The translations under genes and the position numbers were made by a program. Positions 11,156 to 22,369 of a stretch of 64,000 nucleotides of DNA are shown in pieces; the first letter of the stretch is position 1, and each line of letters begins with the position of its first letter. Origin of the DNA: Rhabdophis nuchalis (Eukaryota > Chordata > Lepidosauria > Squamata > Natricidae); the NCBI GenBank assembly GCA_039707465.1, contig CM077644.1, forward strand, positions 143,438,962 to 143,502,961. The letters are read 5' to 3'. The notes beneath the pieces were generated by a model, which did not search any database, was not told where the DNA came from, and saw only the letters and a list, made by a program, of their open reading frames with translations.

Positions 11156-13294
11156 ATGAAAAGCGCGTATATAAATTTAAGTAAATCAATTCCCACTACT
11201 GACTCTCTCTGAGTCATGTTGCTCTTTTGGTTGACTTTTCTTTTTATTAGATCATTTTTTCAGATGTTCAGGAGTCTCTCTCTCTCCCCCCACTCTCTCT
11301 CCCCCCTTCATCATCTATCTATCATTTATCTCATCTCCATCCATCCATCCATCTTTCTTTCTCTCCCCCACCCTCTCTAATCTACCTAGTTTACCCTGTG
11401 CGAGTTTCATGCTTTTGAGACCCTGAGTGCTTGCTGGCTCCTTTTTTGCCCACTTCTAGTATTAAAAATCTCATTTCTGAAAAGTCTTTGCCTACTGTAA
11501 GTTGGTATTAAAAGTGATTGGTGTGACATTTTTATTGTGATTATGGTGTGAGTACATAAGTTTGCAGAGGAAACTGTCAATCATTAATGACAACCCTAAC
11601 TCTAGCCACTTGATGAAAAAGAAGTGCAAGACAGTCAAAATAACCAGATATAATATATTGGTGTGCAAAACTCAATGGGAGTAAAATTTTTGATGGACAA
11701 AACAGCTTGCCTTTGAGACTGACTCCCTCTCCCCTTAAGTTTCCAAATCTTGTAGAAAAGTTATTAAAAGGCATTGAATCTCTTTGTGTTCAAATCACAA
11801 AACACTTGGACTTTCTGTTGTTTGTTTTATTTGAAAAGGGAAAATAAGGAGCAACCACTTTACAACAAAGATTTATTTCAGTTCAGATATTTTTATCTGC
11901 TGCTGTTTAAAACTTAGTACTTTGAAGGTACTGTTTGATGATTCAAGAGTAATGCATAATGCTTAAGAAATTAACAATAGTTATGGTGGAGCCTCATGTC
12001 TTCACTTTTTTGTTTTTAGGATGTATTCAGGAAGTCCGTGTAGGAAGTTATCAACCAGCCCTCTCCCAGAAAAATGAAATATCCTAGGAAATATTGAAAA
12101 GGCAGAATATTACATCTCCCTGGATGTGAAAAGGGAGAAACATGTAGCTCCCTGCAGCTTCCTGCCCCCACCCCCTTTGTCAATGGGCCATTGAGATGTC
12201 CAAGCCAGCCCCTTTACATAATAAAGAGTTCTCCCCTTCAAATCCAAGGTGATGGCATTAAGTCATGACTAACCTTTACCCCTTCACCACATGGTATCTG
12301 AGAACTCAACCAAATCTGGATTCAAAGCACAGCCTGTACAGAGTTGCCCCTGCATGGCCCCATGGGAGTCTGGCAACCAACCAGAATACAAGATCAAGAT
12401 CAAAGGCCAGAGAGGGGATAAAACCAGGGACTTTTCAGCATCTCAGCCCTTCTCTTCTTCTTCACCCAACATTGAAGCATGTGATCCCCCTTTTCTGTTC
12501 AGGACTCAAGCCATGTGGTCCTGTCCACCATTAAACCATCTTTCCAAGCAGCCTCCATGTCCCCAGTGTCTTTTTCCCCACTTGGAGCGGAATCCAGAAG
12601 GACATTTCTTCCAACAATAGTTTCAGGGACACTAGCAGGCATATTTTCCTAGGAGTATATTGTAGACTCTCTCAAAAAAAAGGGCTGTCAGAAAAAGCAT
12701 AGTCATTTGGAAGTGTCTACTGGAGAGGAGGTATTCAGTCACAAAAACCCAATTTGTTGGAACAACTTGCAAGTTTCCCCCCTGCATTCCTGTTCACCCT
12801 CATGCCTCATCCCAGGATACTCAATATTCATTCCCAACTTTATTTTATCCATTTTCTGGCTAGAATGCATGTTGAAATAAAGTTTTGGGCTATCCGTGTT
12901 TATCCTTTTTACTTTCTTACAAAAAACATATGGGGATTATGTGGAAATCCTGGGGCCTCCTTGGCAATAAATATGAGGCTGGTGCTTTGCTCAAAACAAT
13001 TTAAAACAATTGGTTAGACATTAAAAACAAATAGACTGGGACAAGAGCCTTGTTTCTGAGCTCTATCATCACCAGGTGAGTTTCATGCTTTGCACTACGC
13101 AATAACAGAGTTGTTTCGGTTTTGGCTTATGGTGTTATGTAAGCCCAGGTATGATATGCAAAGCATGTTTTATAGCATTGCATGTTGCAACCAACTAAAA
13201 TTATATTAAGGAATAGTTTAGTAGACTAATGAAGTCTTACCTTCAGGACCTTCTCAGTGGTGGCACACCAATTTGACACATTTTTTCTTTAGAC
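11156..13294. other. Mostly unrecognised; CT-rich tract and possible LTR remnant
   Basis: 11274-11377 is a low-complexity CT and ATCC tract. At 12180-12620 an AATAAA-type signal near 12221 is followed by CACCACATGGTATCTGAGA, which could be an LTR end and primer-binding site, but I find no matching LTR or duplication. The remainder shows no coding or repeat signal. Confidence 0.3.
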
Positions 13295-13457
13295 CAGCAG
13301 CCCTCCACCTTTTTGGCTCCATGGATTGGCAACAGTGTTGGGGAGGGGATGGTTTCGTGCTCATAACCTAATCCCTTGCATGAGCAAATAAAGCTTTGCA
13401 TGCTCGCCTGCTGCTTGAGCGTCCTGATTCCCAACAGGTCACCGTTGGAGACCGCTG
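13295..13457. mobile_element. Short hAT-like element, 163 bp
   Basis: Ends CAGCAGCCCTCCACC and GTTGGAGACCGCTG are imperfect inverted copies. Flanks CTTTAGAC (13287-13294) and, offset by one base, TTTTAGAG agree at six of eight positions. The interior contains TTTTTGGCTCCATGGA, as in the common CAGTGGTCCCCAACC type of vertebrate hAT MITE. Confidence 0.6.
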
Positions 13458-14339
13458 CTTTTAGAGGTTATAGTGGCACCAATATTTGCTACTTTTTGGA
13501 GCCAGGTGAAAGCAATTCTTTCCAGCAGGTCTAATCAATTGTGAGGTTAAATAAAAGGGCAGGACAGTTGAAGCACTCTTTCAAAATCACAATCAGAATT
13601 GTGTATTTTATTAGAATTTAAAAGCAGTGATCATATATTACAGCATGAATATGATTGGAATACCTTATCAGGAAGAGTAAAAAATTAATACAAACAGAAT
13701 ACTATATGTAACCATAGAAATATAGTTGTGGCCTTACACATGCATTTAATAAGACCTCATCAGTTATTGGATGTATAGTGGGAAGCATTAGTTGCATGTA
13801 GTTGTACCTTTATTTTCACTCCAAATAGAAATGCAAATTTGAAAAAAATTATGTAATAACATCCTGAAGAAGCTCTACTGATTCACAAAGCTTATGTTGG
13901 AGGTGTTTCCCACACTTCCGGTTCAATTTATTTAACTATTTTTGTCATCAAATCTACAATTTGTCCAAAATAACAAATTAAAAACCGTGATGAGTATAAA
14001 GTAAATTTATAGCATCTCCCTAATTATAACTGTATTTATTTTTCCAAGCAATTGTGAAACAACAACTGTAAAGGGAAGTAAGTACAATCACAGAAACAGG
14101 GCCAGCAAATTAAAAGCTGCTTTAAATGACCATCTTTTAAAACATACTACTTTCAAAAGTGTAGCTCCCATGTAACTCTTACGATGCTTAAGCTATTAAA
14201 TGGCCACAGTAACACTAGGAAGTTATGGAGTCTAGCTTGAAATCGCCCATGACTGCACACACTTGTCCTGAGGTTGTATCCCTAGGCATGTTGGTTCTCT
14301 CCACAGAAAATCATTGATCCAGTATTAGGTTTATGTATC
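13458..14339. other. No gene or repeat recognised
   Basis: A+T-rich, without coding signal or recognisable repeat structure. Confidence 0.4.
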
Positions 14340-14699
14340 ACTATTATTATTATTATTATTGTTAAGTTTCGTGAACAGAGGGAGTCCAGACGCAGGCGAG
14401 CAAACAAAACAGCCGTTTATTGGCAAGAATAGCGTAGGCGCTAAGAGAAACTATTTACAGAAAGCGAAGCGTGGTAGACAGGGGCTCCCGCGTTTGACAG
14501 CTACTTATATGCGAGCTGTCAAACGGGGAGCCAATCAGGTTGCTTCAGGACCCGGTTTCCCGCCAGTCGCGTCTGGGCCAATCAGACGCGACTGGCAGTT
14601 ACAGGCTGGCTACAGCCTGTTGCCATGGTCCTTCCAGGCAGGGTGGAAGACTTGCGGCTGGTCGTATGTTGAGACCAGTCGCAAGTTGAGGACACAACA

Positions 14700-14782
<83 letters not shown>

Positions 14783-14818
14783 TACTATTACTATTACTAT
14801 TATTATTATTATTATTAA
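14340..14818. repeat. (ATT)n microsatellite, split by a solo LTR
   Basis: About six ATT units at 14340-14359 resume after the LTR at 14700 as about 30 more, with an internal block of TACTATTAC variants near 14779. It adjoins the 3' end of the LINE fragment at 14819-15075, so it probably grew from that LINE's tail. Confidence 0.85.
14360..14699 (-). mobile_element. Solo LTR inside an (ATT)n array, 340 bp
   Basis: On the plus strand it starts TGTTAAGTTTCG and ends GAGGACACAACA, with TG...CA termini, and both flanks read ATTAT (duplication indistinguishable from the array). Read on the minus strand it carries a TATA-like ATATAAGTAG near 14505 and AATAAACGG near 14420, as expected for promoter and polyadenylation signal, which sets the orientation. 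Palindromic AGACGCGACTGGC and GCCAGTCGCGTCT copies lie near 14565 and 14583. No internal genes remain. Confidence 0.7.
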
Positions 14819-15075
14819 ATGTATTTGCTGCCTATCTCGCAATGGGCTACTCTAGGCAACTCGCAACCATAAAGAAGAAATAAACAGGAAGTTTAAACAA
14901 AGCAAAAGTAAAATAATAGAGCAATAAAACAAACAAGGGGGGGGGGTAAAACCAAAGAAAAGATAACAATGTGACTAGTGAAAAGATGGTCATGTGGGGA
15001 GCAGAGAATGTGTGTTTGTGTGTGGGGGAGTCTGCTGTCAATCTAGCAGCCACCTCCAAAGTCACATTCCCCCAT
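14819..15075 (-). repeat. LINE 3' end (CR1/L3 group), tail fragment
   Basis: On the minus strand the sequence reads GCGAGATAGGCAGCAAATA and then enters the (ATT)n array, the layout of CR1/L3-type LINE 3' ends. Upstream it is uncharacterised 3' untranslated sequence with a G run near 14938. Confidence 0.55.
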
Positions 15076-15130
15076 TGGGTTTCCAGGCCAATTTACCGAG
15101 CCAGATATCATAAATGCCCATTGTGGATTA

Positions 15131-15381
15131 CCGTATTTATTCGAGTATAACGCGCAAAATTTTCTACCAAAAAAAGAACTCAAAGTTTGGGTGCGCGTTA
15201 TAAACGAGGGTGCGCGTTATAAACGATTTTTCTCATGGCCGCACGTGTTCAACAACGTTTGTCACTTACAATGCTTGGTCTGAGCCGAGAAAAAGTGAAA
15301 CAAAATTTTATACCGATTTTTAATCGGAAATTAGGGGGTGCGCGTTATACACGTGTGCGCGTTATACTCGAATAAATACGG
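15131..15381. mobile_element. Tc1/mariner-like MITE with 26-bp inverted ends
   Basis: Perfect inverted ends begin CCGTATTTATTCGAGTATAA at both termini and continue into ACGCGC (15131-15156 and 15356-15381). Each is flanked by TA, the duplication typical of Tc1/mariner elements. The 251-bp inside has further GTGCGCGTTATA repeats and no coding capacity. The perfect ends suggest a fairly young copy. Confidence 0.8.
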
Positions 15382-15383
15382 TA

Positions 15384-16226
15384 TTTCGTTTTTTTGAGTG
15401 AATAATACGAATTCAGTTTACATGCTTTGTAAATCATGAATGATGACGAAGATATGCAAAAATATTACCCAACATTATCTGGGCTTTAAAGGCTAGGTTA
15501 GGGTCCACACTGCAAAAAGTAGCAAGTAGAATCAGAGCAAAATGTGATTTGATGTAACGTTACAATTCAGCCAAAGTTAAACATAGTAATGCGTTTATAA
15601 GCAAAGCTCTGTAGTAATGCAATTTATAATCTCTCTCTTTCTGTCACATTAAAATTACACCAGGTTCCATGCTGATGTGATGACCCAAGGTGTCAGTTCT
15701 TAGAAGACCGTTTCTGCAGTGGATCCAAGTATGACAGGAGTAGTAGCCTGGTGAAATCCATTCTTCAGAAATATTGGCAGAATAAAACCCCTGTAAAGGA
15801 GGCACATAAGCTATAGAAATCACTGCTGTCATTGTCACAAACCGGTAAGTGCAGCGTGGAAGTGGAGAAGCATGGTCTTGCCAGCTTCAAGTAAATATCT
15901 TGGGAGGTGAAGCTATTCTTCCAGGCATTTGCAATAGTGTTCCATTATGTGGGGAGTGTCACTATTTCTTTTAAAGCAAAAACTAGTCTGGGCAACGCCA
16001 AAATAGAAGGACAGAGAAAGAAGAGCTAATCCTGATGGAATGAGTCACTTTTGGCTGTGGGATTGGCAGAAAGAGGTGGTGGGGATGAGAAGTTCAATTG
16101 CCACAAAGCAGTAAGACTTTGCGGCTTGGTGCATGACAGTTTAAGTGATGTATAATCAAAAGAATGGGGGGGAAATAGCAAATTGCTTGATTCAGTGCTT
16201 GGCAGCCATTGTGCACTCCTTGTGGA
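15384..16226. other. No gene or repeat recognised
   Basis: No coding or repeat-family signal seen. Confidence 0.4.
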
Positions 16227-16394
<168 letters not shown>

Positions 16395-17229
16395 TCCTCC
16401 ACCTGGTAGTAATAGGACTGCATCTTTTTCAGTGTTGGTTTTATGGTGCATTAGAAAGCAACAAAAAAAATTGTGGTCATACACATTAGCATCAGCCTGG
16501 ACCGGAAGCATGGACTGCAGATCAGAATTTTCTTCATTTTGATTGGCTCTTCTACATGAGTAGAAGCCCTTCCTCTTCCTCTCGGACCAAGAAGTATCCA
16601 CATATGTTGCAACCTCAAGAAACTTCAGGAAAGAAATGCAGCTGCCCTCCCGTTCCCATTTCAGGCTGCAGCAATTGCAGGCTTGCTTATATATAAATCT
16701 AAAAATGTGCAAAATCTCCACCAATAATTTATCAGTATTTTTCTTCTTTTTTTCCAGAAATACCTCACTGTGTCATTCTGTTTCAACAGCAATATAGCCA
16801 GAGGAAATAGTTGTCTAGGACAACTCTCCACAGCCAACTTCCATGGCCAACTCATTGCAACCCACTCGCCGCAGGACAACCTCCCATGGCTGGCACGACT
16901 GGCCTCTCAGAAGAAGCCACCCTCAGTGCTGGGATGGCAGTGGCAATGGCAGCGGGGACAGCCTGGCCCTGCAGGGAGAGCTGGCCCAGGTTGTGGTGAG
17001 GGCTAGGAGGTGCACGAGCAGGGAGGAACAGGCGCTCGCACCCCCCCACCTCTGGCTGGGCAAAGTGCCATTCACAGACTGAGTGGTGTACTGAAGGCGC
17101 CCAGCCAAGAGAGCACCTGTGCTCCCTTCTCCTGCTTGCACAGCTTGGCACCTTTGGGGACACCGCTCGGTTGGTGAGTGGTGCTCTGCCCAGCTGTAGG
17201 GGGGGTTATCCACCGGGTTAATTTTCAGG
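16395..17229. other. No gene recognised; G/C-rich after 16800
   Basis: Base composition shifts to G/C-rich at about 16800-17200, with several overlapping open frames on both strands that have no family features. I see no splice-bounded exon or transposon ends. Confidence 0.35.
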
Positions 17230-17308
17230 GGAGGGCATATATTTCTGCCCACCCCAAAAATCTGGCATGGCCTTATTTTCAAGGCATGTCATATTTTTGG
17301 GGAGAATG
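17230..17308 (-). repeat. Terminal fragment of a CCCCAAAAATCTGG-type DNA element
   Basis: Runs such as CACCCCAAAAATCTGG and CTTATTTTCAAGG, ending in GGGGAGAATGCGGTA, match the end structure of a common squamate DNA-element family with TACCG termini. Only one end is present. Confidence 0.4.
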
Positions 17309-17821
17309 CGGTACATGTGCATTTTTTACTGCATAGAAGTAAGAAGGTACACTTGCCAATGTCCAAAAGTAAACCCAGTGTTAAAAGAACAAAGGGAGCG
17401 TAAGGAAATGAATTGGCATGTCACAAAACCTACTTCTGGTTGGGTAGCAAGAGTACAAATGTAGAGAATATCCAGCTGTTCTTTAGCGCATTATCCTCTT
17501 GACTGGGCAAGTCTGGACTACTACACTTGATGGATCAGATTGTTTGCATCCACTTTGAGAGGCTTTCCATAGTAGGGAGCAGTAGCAGAACCCAGCCCTT
17601 GCTGTGTTGATGTAATGTCCTGTCAACATAATGGTAAGGTGTCCCTACTCTTATTACTACTTTGTAGATTTTCCACATGGCCAACCAACTGTATTGTCCA
17701 CATGGTTGGGTGGATAAATATTTTGATGGTGTTGATTGATTGATGGGGAGCAAATGGTCTCATAGGTAGATATGAAAAGGGGGTTGTGAAGATCAGAGAA
17801 GAATGGAAAAGATCATTCTGG
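17309..17821. other. No gene or repeat recognised
   Basis: No coding or repeat-family signal. Confidence 0.4.
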
Positions 17822-18051
17822 GTTAGCTGCAGTGGTGGGATACTACCGGTATGCCCTGATACTGGTATACCGGTGCCTGCTGGGAGCACCAGGTACCGTT
17901 CCGGTACGGTGCTCCGGAGGGCCCCTCTGCCCTCCCGCTCTCCTTACCTCTATTTGAGCCAACTGGGGCATTTGCGCATGGGCACGGGGTGTATGGTGCC
18001 TGTGCAACGCTCTGCTGAACAGCTGGAACATCGCGGGTGGTGGGTATGCAT

Positions 18052-18241
18052 CAGTGGTGGGTTTCTGCAGGCTCGCACCTACTTGCAAGAGCCGGATGGT
18101 GAAATTTAGAGAGCCGGTGAGAGGAGGTTCCACCGGCGGAGCCAGAAGTAAGTCTGGCCTGCCGCTGTCAGTAACCCAATGGGAAGGAAAGGAAAGGAAA
18201 GGAAGGCAGAAAGTAAGAAAGGAAAGAAAGGAAAGGAAGGA

Positions 18242-18297
<56 letters not shown>

Positions 18298-18300
18298 AAA

Positions 18301-18356
<56 letters not shown>

Positions 18357-18533
18357 ATTTATCATCACAATTGAGCCCAACATTTTGGTTGCTAAGCAAG
18401 AGCGTTGTTAAATGAGTTTCACCACATTTTACAAGTTGGCCACTCCCACCCTGTCACATGACTGCCAAGCCACGCCCACAAAACAGGCCACACCTAGAGA
18501 GTAGGTTCTAAAAAAATTTGAAACCCACCACTG
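18052..18533. mobile_element. Inner hAT-like element with (GAAA)n core, 482 bp
   Basis: Ends CAGTGGTGGGTTTC and GAAACCCACCACTG are perfect inverted repeats, and GTATGCAT flanks both sides (18044-18051 and 18534-18541). The interior carries the purine microsatellite at 18182-18357. A close relative is at 48153-48563, with the same interior and the same microsatellite position, so the purine tract belongs to the family rather than to the site. Confidence 0.9.
18182..18357. repeat. (GGAAA)n/(GAAA)n microsatellite within a hAT-like element
   Basis: It starts as GGAAA-type units and becomes pure GAAA, in the same order and place as the array at 48282-48386. Confidence 0.95.
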
Positions 18534-18724
18534 GTATGCATGTGTCTGCTGTGCACATGCACATGCTGGATGCTCAGCCTCGTTGCAGCGTACCAGTTGC
18601 AACGGGAGCCGGAACCCACCACTAGTTAGCTGGACAAATATTTTAAAGTGGCGGTACAAGGCAGTTTCAGACATTCATACAACAGAGTTGCACAATGTAA
18701 TCTAAAGACAGAAAATCAAAAAGA

Positions 18725-19790
18725 ATTTTATTTATCATGAATGAAGGCAAATATACGTGTCCCGGGATAATGTTGCAGGATCTAATCTGGATGGGTCACC
18801 GGGACCAGAGGTTTAGTCTTCCAAGCTTTCGGACTTGCGCTGGTGCCCATCCTCAGGGAGGCTAGAGAGCCTTCTCTCTACCAGAATGTGGTGCACCTTC
18901 TATACCTTCTGCTAGAGCAGCGGCCACCAATGGTCGTCTGCGAGAAAATTTTGGTGGTCCACAGAAAACTTATTTGCATTTTTTATATTGCACTAAACCA
19001 GGGGTCCTCAACCTACAGCTGCTGGGACAGATACGTGCAATGGACGCTTGTGTTGCTGCAGAGAGTCTCCCTCTTCGGGGTCTTTTTGTGAGGGTCGGAG
19101 GGGGAGAGAAATTCTGACCCGGGGTCTGCTTCGGCCTCCTGGTGCGGGCTTTGGATGAAGGCTGGAGGGAAGTGCCGTTGGTGACGAAGAACCGGAGGGC
19201 CTCGTTCCAGTGGGACTGCATCATGGCCTGGAACTGGCTGACCATCTCAGCCCGCTGAGCCTCCAGACACTGGTACCTAGCCTTGCACTCCCGCAGGTCT
19301 TCCCTCTGTTTGGAAAGCTAGCAGTTCTCAGTGAGGTGCTTCTGCTGAGCCTCCTTCTTGGTCAGATCCAATTTGAACTGAGCCAGCTGTTTTGCCAACT
19401 CTTTCTCATGGTGGCTGCTTAGCTCCAACAACTGCTTTTTGTTGGAGCCCTTAGAAGCCCGGGTGGGCAAGTGAGGAATGGGTGGGAAGGGAAGGGCGAG
19501 TAGAGGCTGGTAAAGTGCCCTTTGATGTGAGTGACATTGAGTTGGCCATGCCCACCCAGTCACATGACCACCTAGTCACACCCATCCAGCCGGTCACTAG
19601 GCAGATCATATTAGTGGACCATGGAATTTAAAATTATGAATTTAGTGGTCCCTGAGGTGCAATTGAAAGATTGGTGATCCCTTGAAAAAGAGAAGTTCCC
19701 TAAAGATGGGCTCCAGCATGAGTCTGAAACCTTAGAGGACTAAATCTCTGACTGACCCCAATTATATCCTGCAGAACCATTTATTTACGT
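18725..19790. repeat. Fold-back repeat with diverged inverted arms
   Basis: 18764-18862 and 19700-19782 are imperfect inverted copies of one another: both contain a TGCAGGAT...TTTAGTC...CTGG...GCCCATC series in opposite orientation. Between them lie a hAT-like 5' end (CAGCGGCCACCAATGG at 18918), a second hAT-like 5' end (CAGGGGTCCTCAACC at 18999) and the coiled-coil gene fragment. The arms probably belong to a palindromic element into which other elements were inserted. Confidence 0.5.
18995..19500 (-). pseudogene. Coiled-coil gene fragment, possibly centrobin-derived
   Basis: The minus strand keeps one frame through an in-frame TAG (19318-19320). It encodes a charged, heptad-like stretch with KQLLELSSHHEKELAKQLAQ and LTKKEAQQKHLTEN, then QREDLRECKARYQCLEAQR and VSQFQAMMQSHWNEALRFF, followed by a basic, proline-rich tail. 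This is unlike any transposon protein. The FQAMMQSHWNEALR part recalls the region of vertebrate centrobin (CNTROB) with a similar HW motif, but that is from memory and unconfirmed. No introns are evident over about 450 bases. It lies just inside a CAGGGGTCCTCAACC hAT-like end, so it may be a gene piece captured by a transposon rather than a plain retrocopy. Confidence 0.4.
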
Positions 19791-21388
19791 GAGGTTTATC
19801 TGCCACTCCAATCCTGTGGCTTAAATTCCCTGTATATAAAGTATACAGATTCAGCAAAATAATAGAATTAGCAATGATAAAACTATAACTAAAAATAACA
19901 AAGAACTCTATGCCCAATAAGAAAAAATAAAAAGAGCGTTCTAACAGAGAGAACTGCCTCCCTCAATTTAGCAGGAATGCTTACTGGATAACCAATTCAT
20001 GTTGCATATAATTATACTTATAATTGTTTAATTAACTATATGTAATAATAATAACATTTTAAATTAATTCATCATATAGTGAAATTAATTATACAAAGAA
20101 ATATTAGGATACCTTTTTTAATTTTAAGAGTCTATGGAATCCCTGTAACTTTGTACTTGTATTAGTATAACTCTCTTTTTTTTTTTACTTTTTCACAATT
20201 AGTCACCTATTAACTGCTGGTAAGGATGGTCCATGTTGTCATAACATTGCAGTTGCTTAGGGATACACTGAAAGCTCTGAACATTGCTAATTTTAATACA
20301 CTGGTTTTGTATTGCTTCTTTTAAACCTCTTTGAATATTTGAACCAAATGAAATCTTGAAAATCACCTTGAAACATTGCTGTGTAAAATCCTCTGGCATT
20401 TTGTGTGAAATATGAATTCCTATCCACATATCTTACAATATATTGAATTTATGGAATATTGATATCAGGTGACACCTGCAAAATTGGAGTGTATTACTAT
20501 TTCCCAAACTTCTGCCTCGAGAAGATATTTTAGTAAAGGAGGAATGGAGTAGCTGTGTGATGATTTTTTGGGTGGCTTTGCATTGCTTTGCTTGAAAGTA
20601 CCTTGCTTTAACTCTTAAACACGTGATATATATATAGCCAAGAAATAGTTATTACTGGGTATCCTATGGCATGGCATGTTACATGGCACCTTCAACACTT
20701 TGCACAGTCAAAGGCAACTTGAATAAGGCTTGCATAACACGAAATAAAGAAGGGTAAATTGCTAGGTGATTATCGTAAGGTTTGGTGGGTGGAGAAGGAC
20801 ACTATGCCAAGCCACCACCCATACATTATAGCAATCACCCTGATACCTGCAATTGCTTACAAAATACAATTCAAAGGTAAGGTGAAAAAGTGAAGAAGAC
20901 ACGTGAAGTGTGCATGGCTCTGCAGGAGAGTTGACTACAAGCTTTAATTTTCCTTTTGACAACTTTTTTTTTTTTTGTTGGATCTTAGGGAATCCTCAAA
21001 ATTATATGCTGTGTAAAAAGAGGTTGGTGAATAATTGGCACATAAACGATTCCTGTGCCCATTGGGTAAAAACATTGTAAATTGGGTAAAATTTACAGTG
21101 GGTAATGTGGATCAAACTCATTGTAAATTTCCATATGTCACCAACAGCCATTTCCAACCTGGCAACTTCTAGATCCAGTGATACTCATCCAGGATTCATT
21201 CTGGAAGGTGCAATGAGTACTAAAAAAAAGAGTACTGAGCAAACTACATGACTTACCATGTAACCATTTATTTCAGCCAGAAGGAGTAGCGAGTCACGAG
21301 ACAGCCAACGCCAGCAAGTTCTACCTTGTGCATCAAGTGCCCGTAGGAAGATGAGCACCACTCTCTCTCCCTACCTACTTACCTACTG
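19791..21388. other. No gene or repeat recognised
   Basis: A+T-rich, with short A and T runs (20176, 20967). No coding or RNA signal. Confidence 0.4.
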
Positions 21389-21534
21389 TATTTCTCTCTC
21401 TCTCTCTATTTCTCTCTCTCTCTATCCCTTTATCAACCTACCTACCTACCTACCTACCTACCTACCTACCTACCTACCTACCTACCTACCTACCCACCTA
21501 CTGTATTTCTCGCTTTCTCTCCTTCTCTATCTAC
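21389..21534. repeat. (CT)n and (CCTA)n microsatellites
   Basis: CT-rich tracts at 21389-21424 surround a CCTA array at 21435-21500. Together they create the low-complexity plus-strand open frame starting at 21351. Confidence 0.9.
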
Positions 21535-21564
21535 CTACCTGCTTTAAAACAAATTGCCTTTTCA

Positions 21565-21618
21565 AAACCTGGGTGTGTCTTATACTCTGGTGCATCTTAT
21601 ACTCCGAAAAATACGGTA
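21565..21618 (-). repeat. End fragment of a CCGTATTTTTCGGAGTATAA-type element
   Basis: The plus strand reads GTGCATCTTATACTCCG then AAAAATACGGTA, one end of the TA-flanked family whose other fragment lies at 62352-62640. The opposite end is missing. Confidence 0.5.
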
Positions 21619-21639
21619 ACCTTGTTTGGGTAATGAAAT

Positions 21640-21735
21640 GCCTGCAGGAAAACAACCAAGTTCAGAGAATACCAAGGATCCTCATTTCAATTCTGAGCTA
21701 CAAATACTCTCCTCTACAAGTCACACTGCTAAGGG
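21640..21735 (+). repeat. AGTTCAGAGAATACC-type repeat fragment
   Basis: Shares the sequence AAGTTCAGA..ACCAAGGA....TTCAATTCTGAGCTACAAATA with 47375-47430 and 62855-62925. A family with palindromic ends is suggested by the 47250-47415 copy. Confidence 0.5.
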
Positions 21736-22369
21736 ATGTTGGCAGTTGAAGTTCAATGCAGGAGAAGATCAAATTAGGAAAGGTTGATCCGGTATTTTAA
21801 AAAGGGAATTTCTCTACCTTGCTTCCCTTGTATTTAGGGCTGCTGAAAAAATGGCGCTGCATGTGAATGCCTATTATAAATACAGCTATTTTTAAAAAAA
21901 CCCGAAATAGCTGTATTTCACTCTTATTTTATTGTAATCACTGTTTAGAATAAAGCACCATGTGCACTTTAAAAGCAACCTAGATAATCTTAGTGCTGAT
22001 ATTACACAGCAAAAAGTTCATCAGTGGGAAAGAAAAGACAAATAGAAAATCACGAATGGAATGAAAAATGAAATATGCTTAGCAGAAATGCTCCAAGTGG
22101 TTCTCACTTCCTTCTGCCACTAAATATGGATTTTGAAGATATCATCCCACACGTTGGTATGCTTGGAGGAACTCCAGTGTTTACAGAACTATACCTGTTG
22201 AGGGTTAGATGGGTGAAAAATGAATGGAATGGAGTGGAGAGATTGGGCTGAAAAAACCGCAGCAATCCATATTCCATTTGCCTTTTGAACTTCGTTGTTC
22301 TGCAAACTGAGACTCTATTCAGAAATCTGAAGTATTTTGCAGAAGAATTCTAAAACTGACAAGAATTAA
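21736..22369. other. No gene or repeat recognised
   Basis: No coding or repeat-family signal. Confidence 0.4.

Larger units (their letters stand above)
17830..18624. mobile_element. Outer hAT-like element, interrupted
   Basis: It begins CAGTGGTGGGATACTACCGG and ends GAACCCACCACTA. GTTAGCTG flanks both sides perfectly (17822-17829 and 18625-18632). A second hAT-like element (18052-18533) is inserted within, so this host element is about 313 bp without its insert. The inside is rich in ACCGG and GCGCATG motifs and non-coding. Confidence 0.85.

Noticed and set aside
12180..12620. Retroviral LTR followed by a primer-binding site (CACATGGTATCTGAGA)
   Set aside because: No second LTR, no duplication and no gag or pol next to it; kept only as a remark.
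14359..14883. 174-codon open frame with a long leucine run
   Set aside because: It spans the solo LTR and the (ATT)n array; the leucines are TTA codons of the microsatellite.
16800..17200. G/C-rich segment as a host exon or CpG island
   Set aside because: Overlapping open frames on both strands without family features, and CpG density is clearly lower than at 23500-24262.
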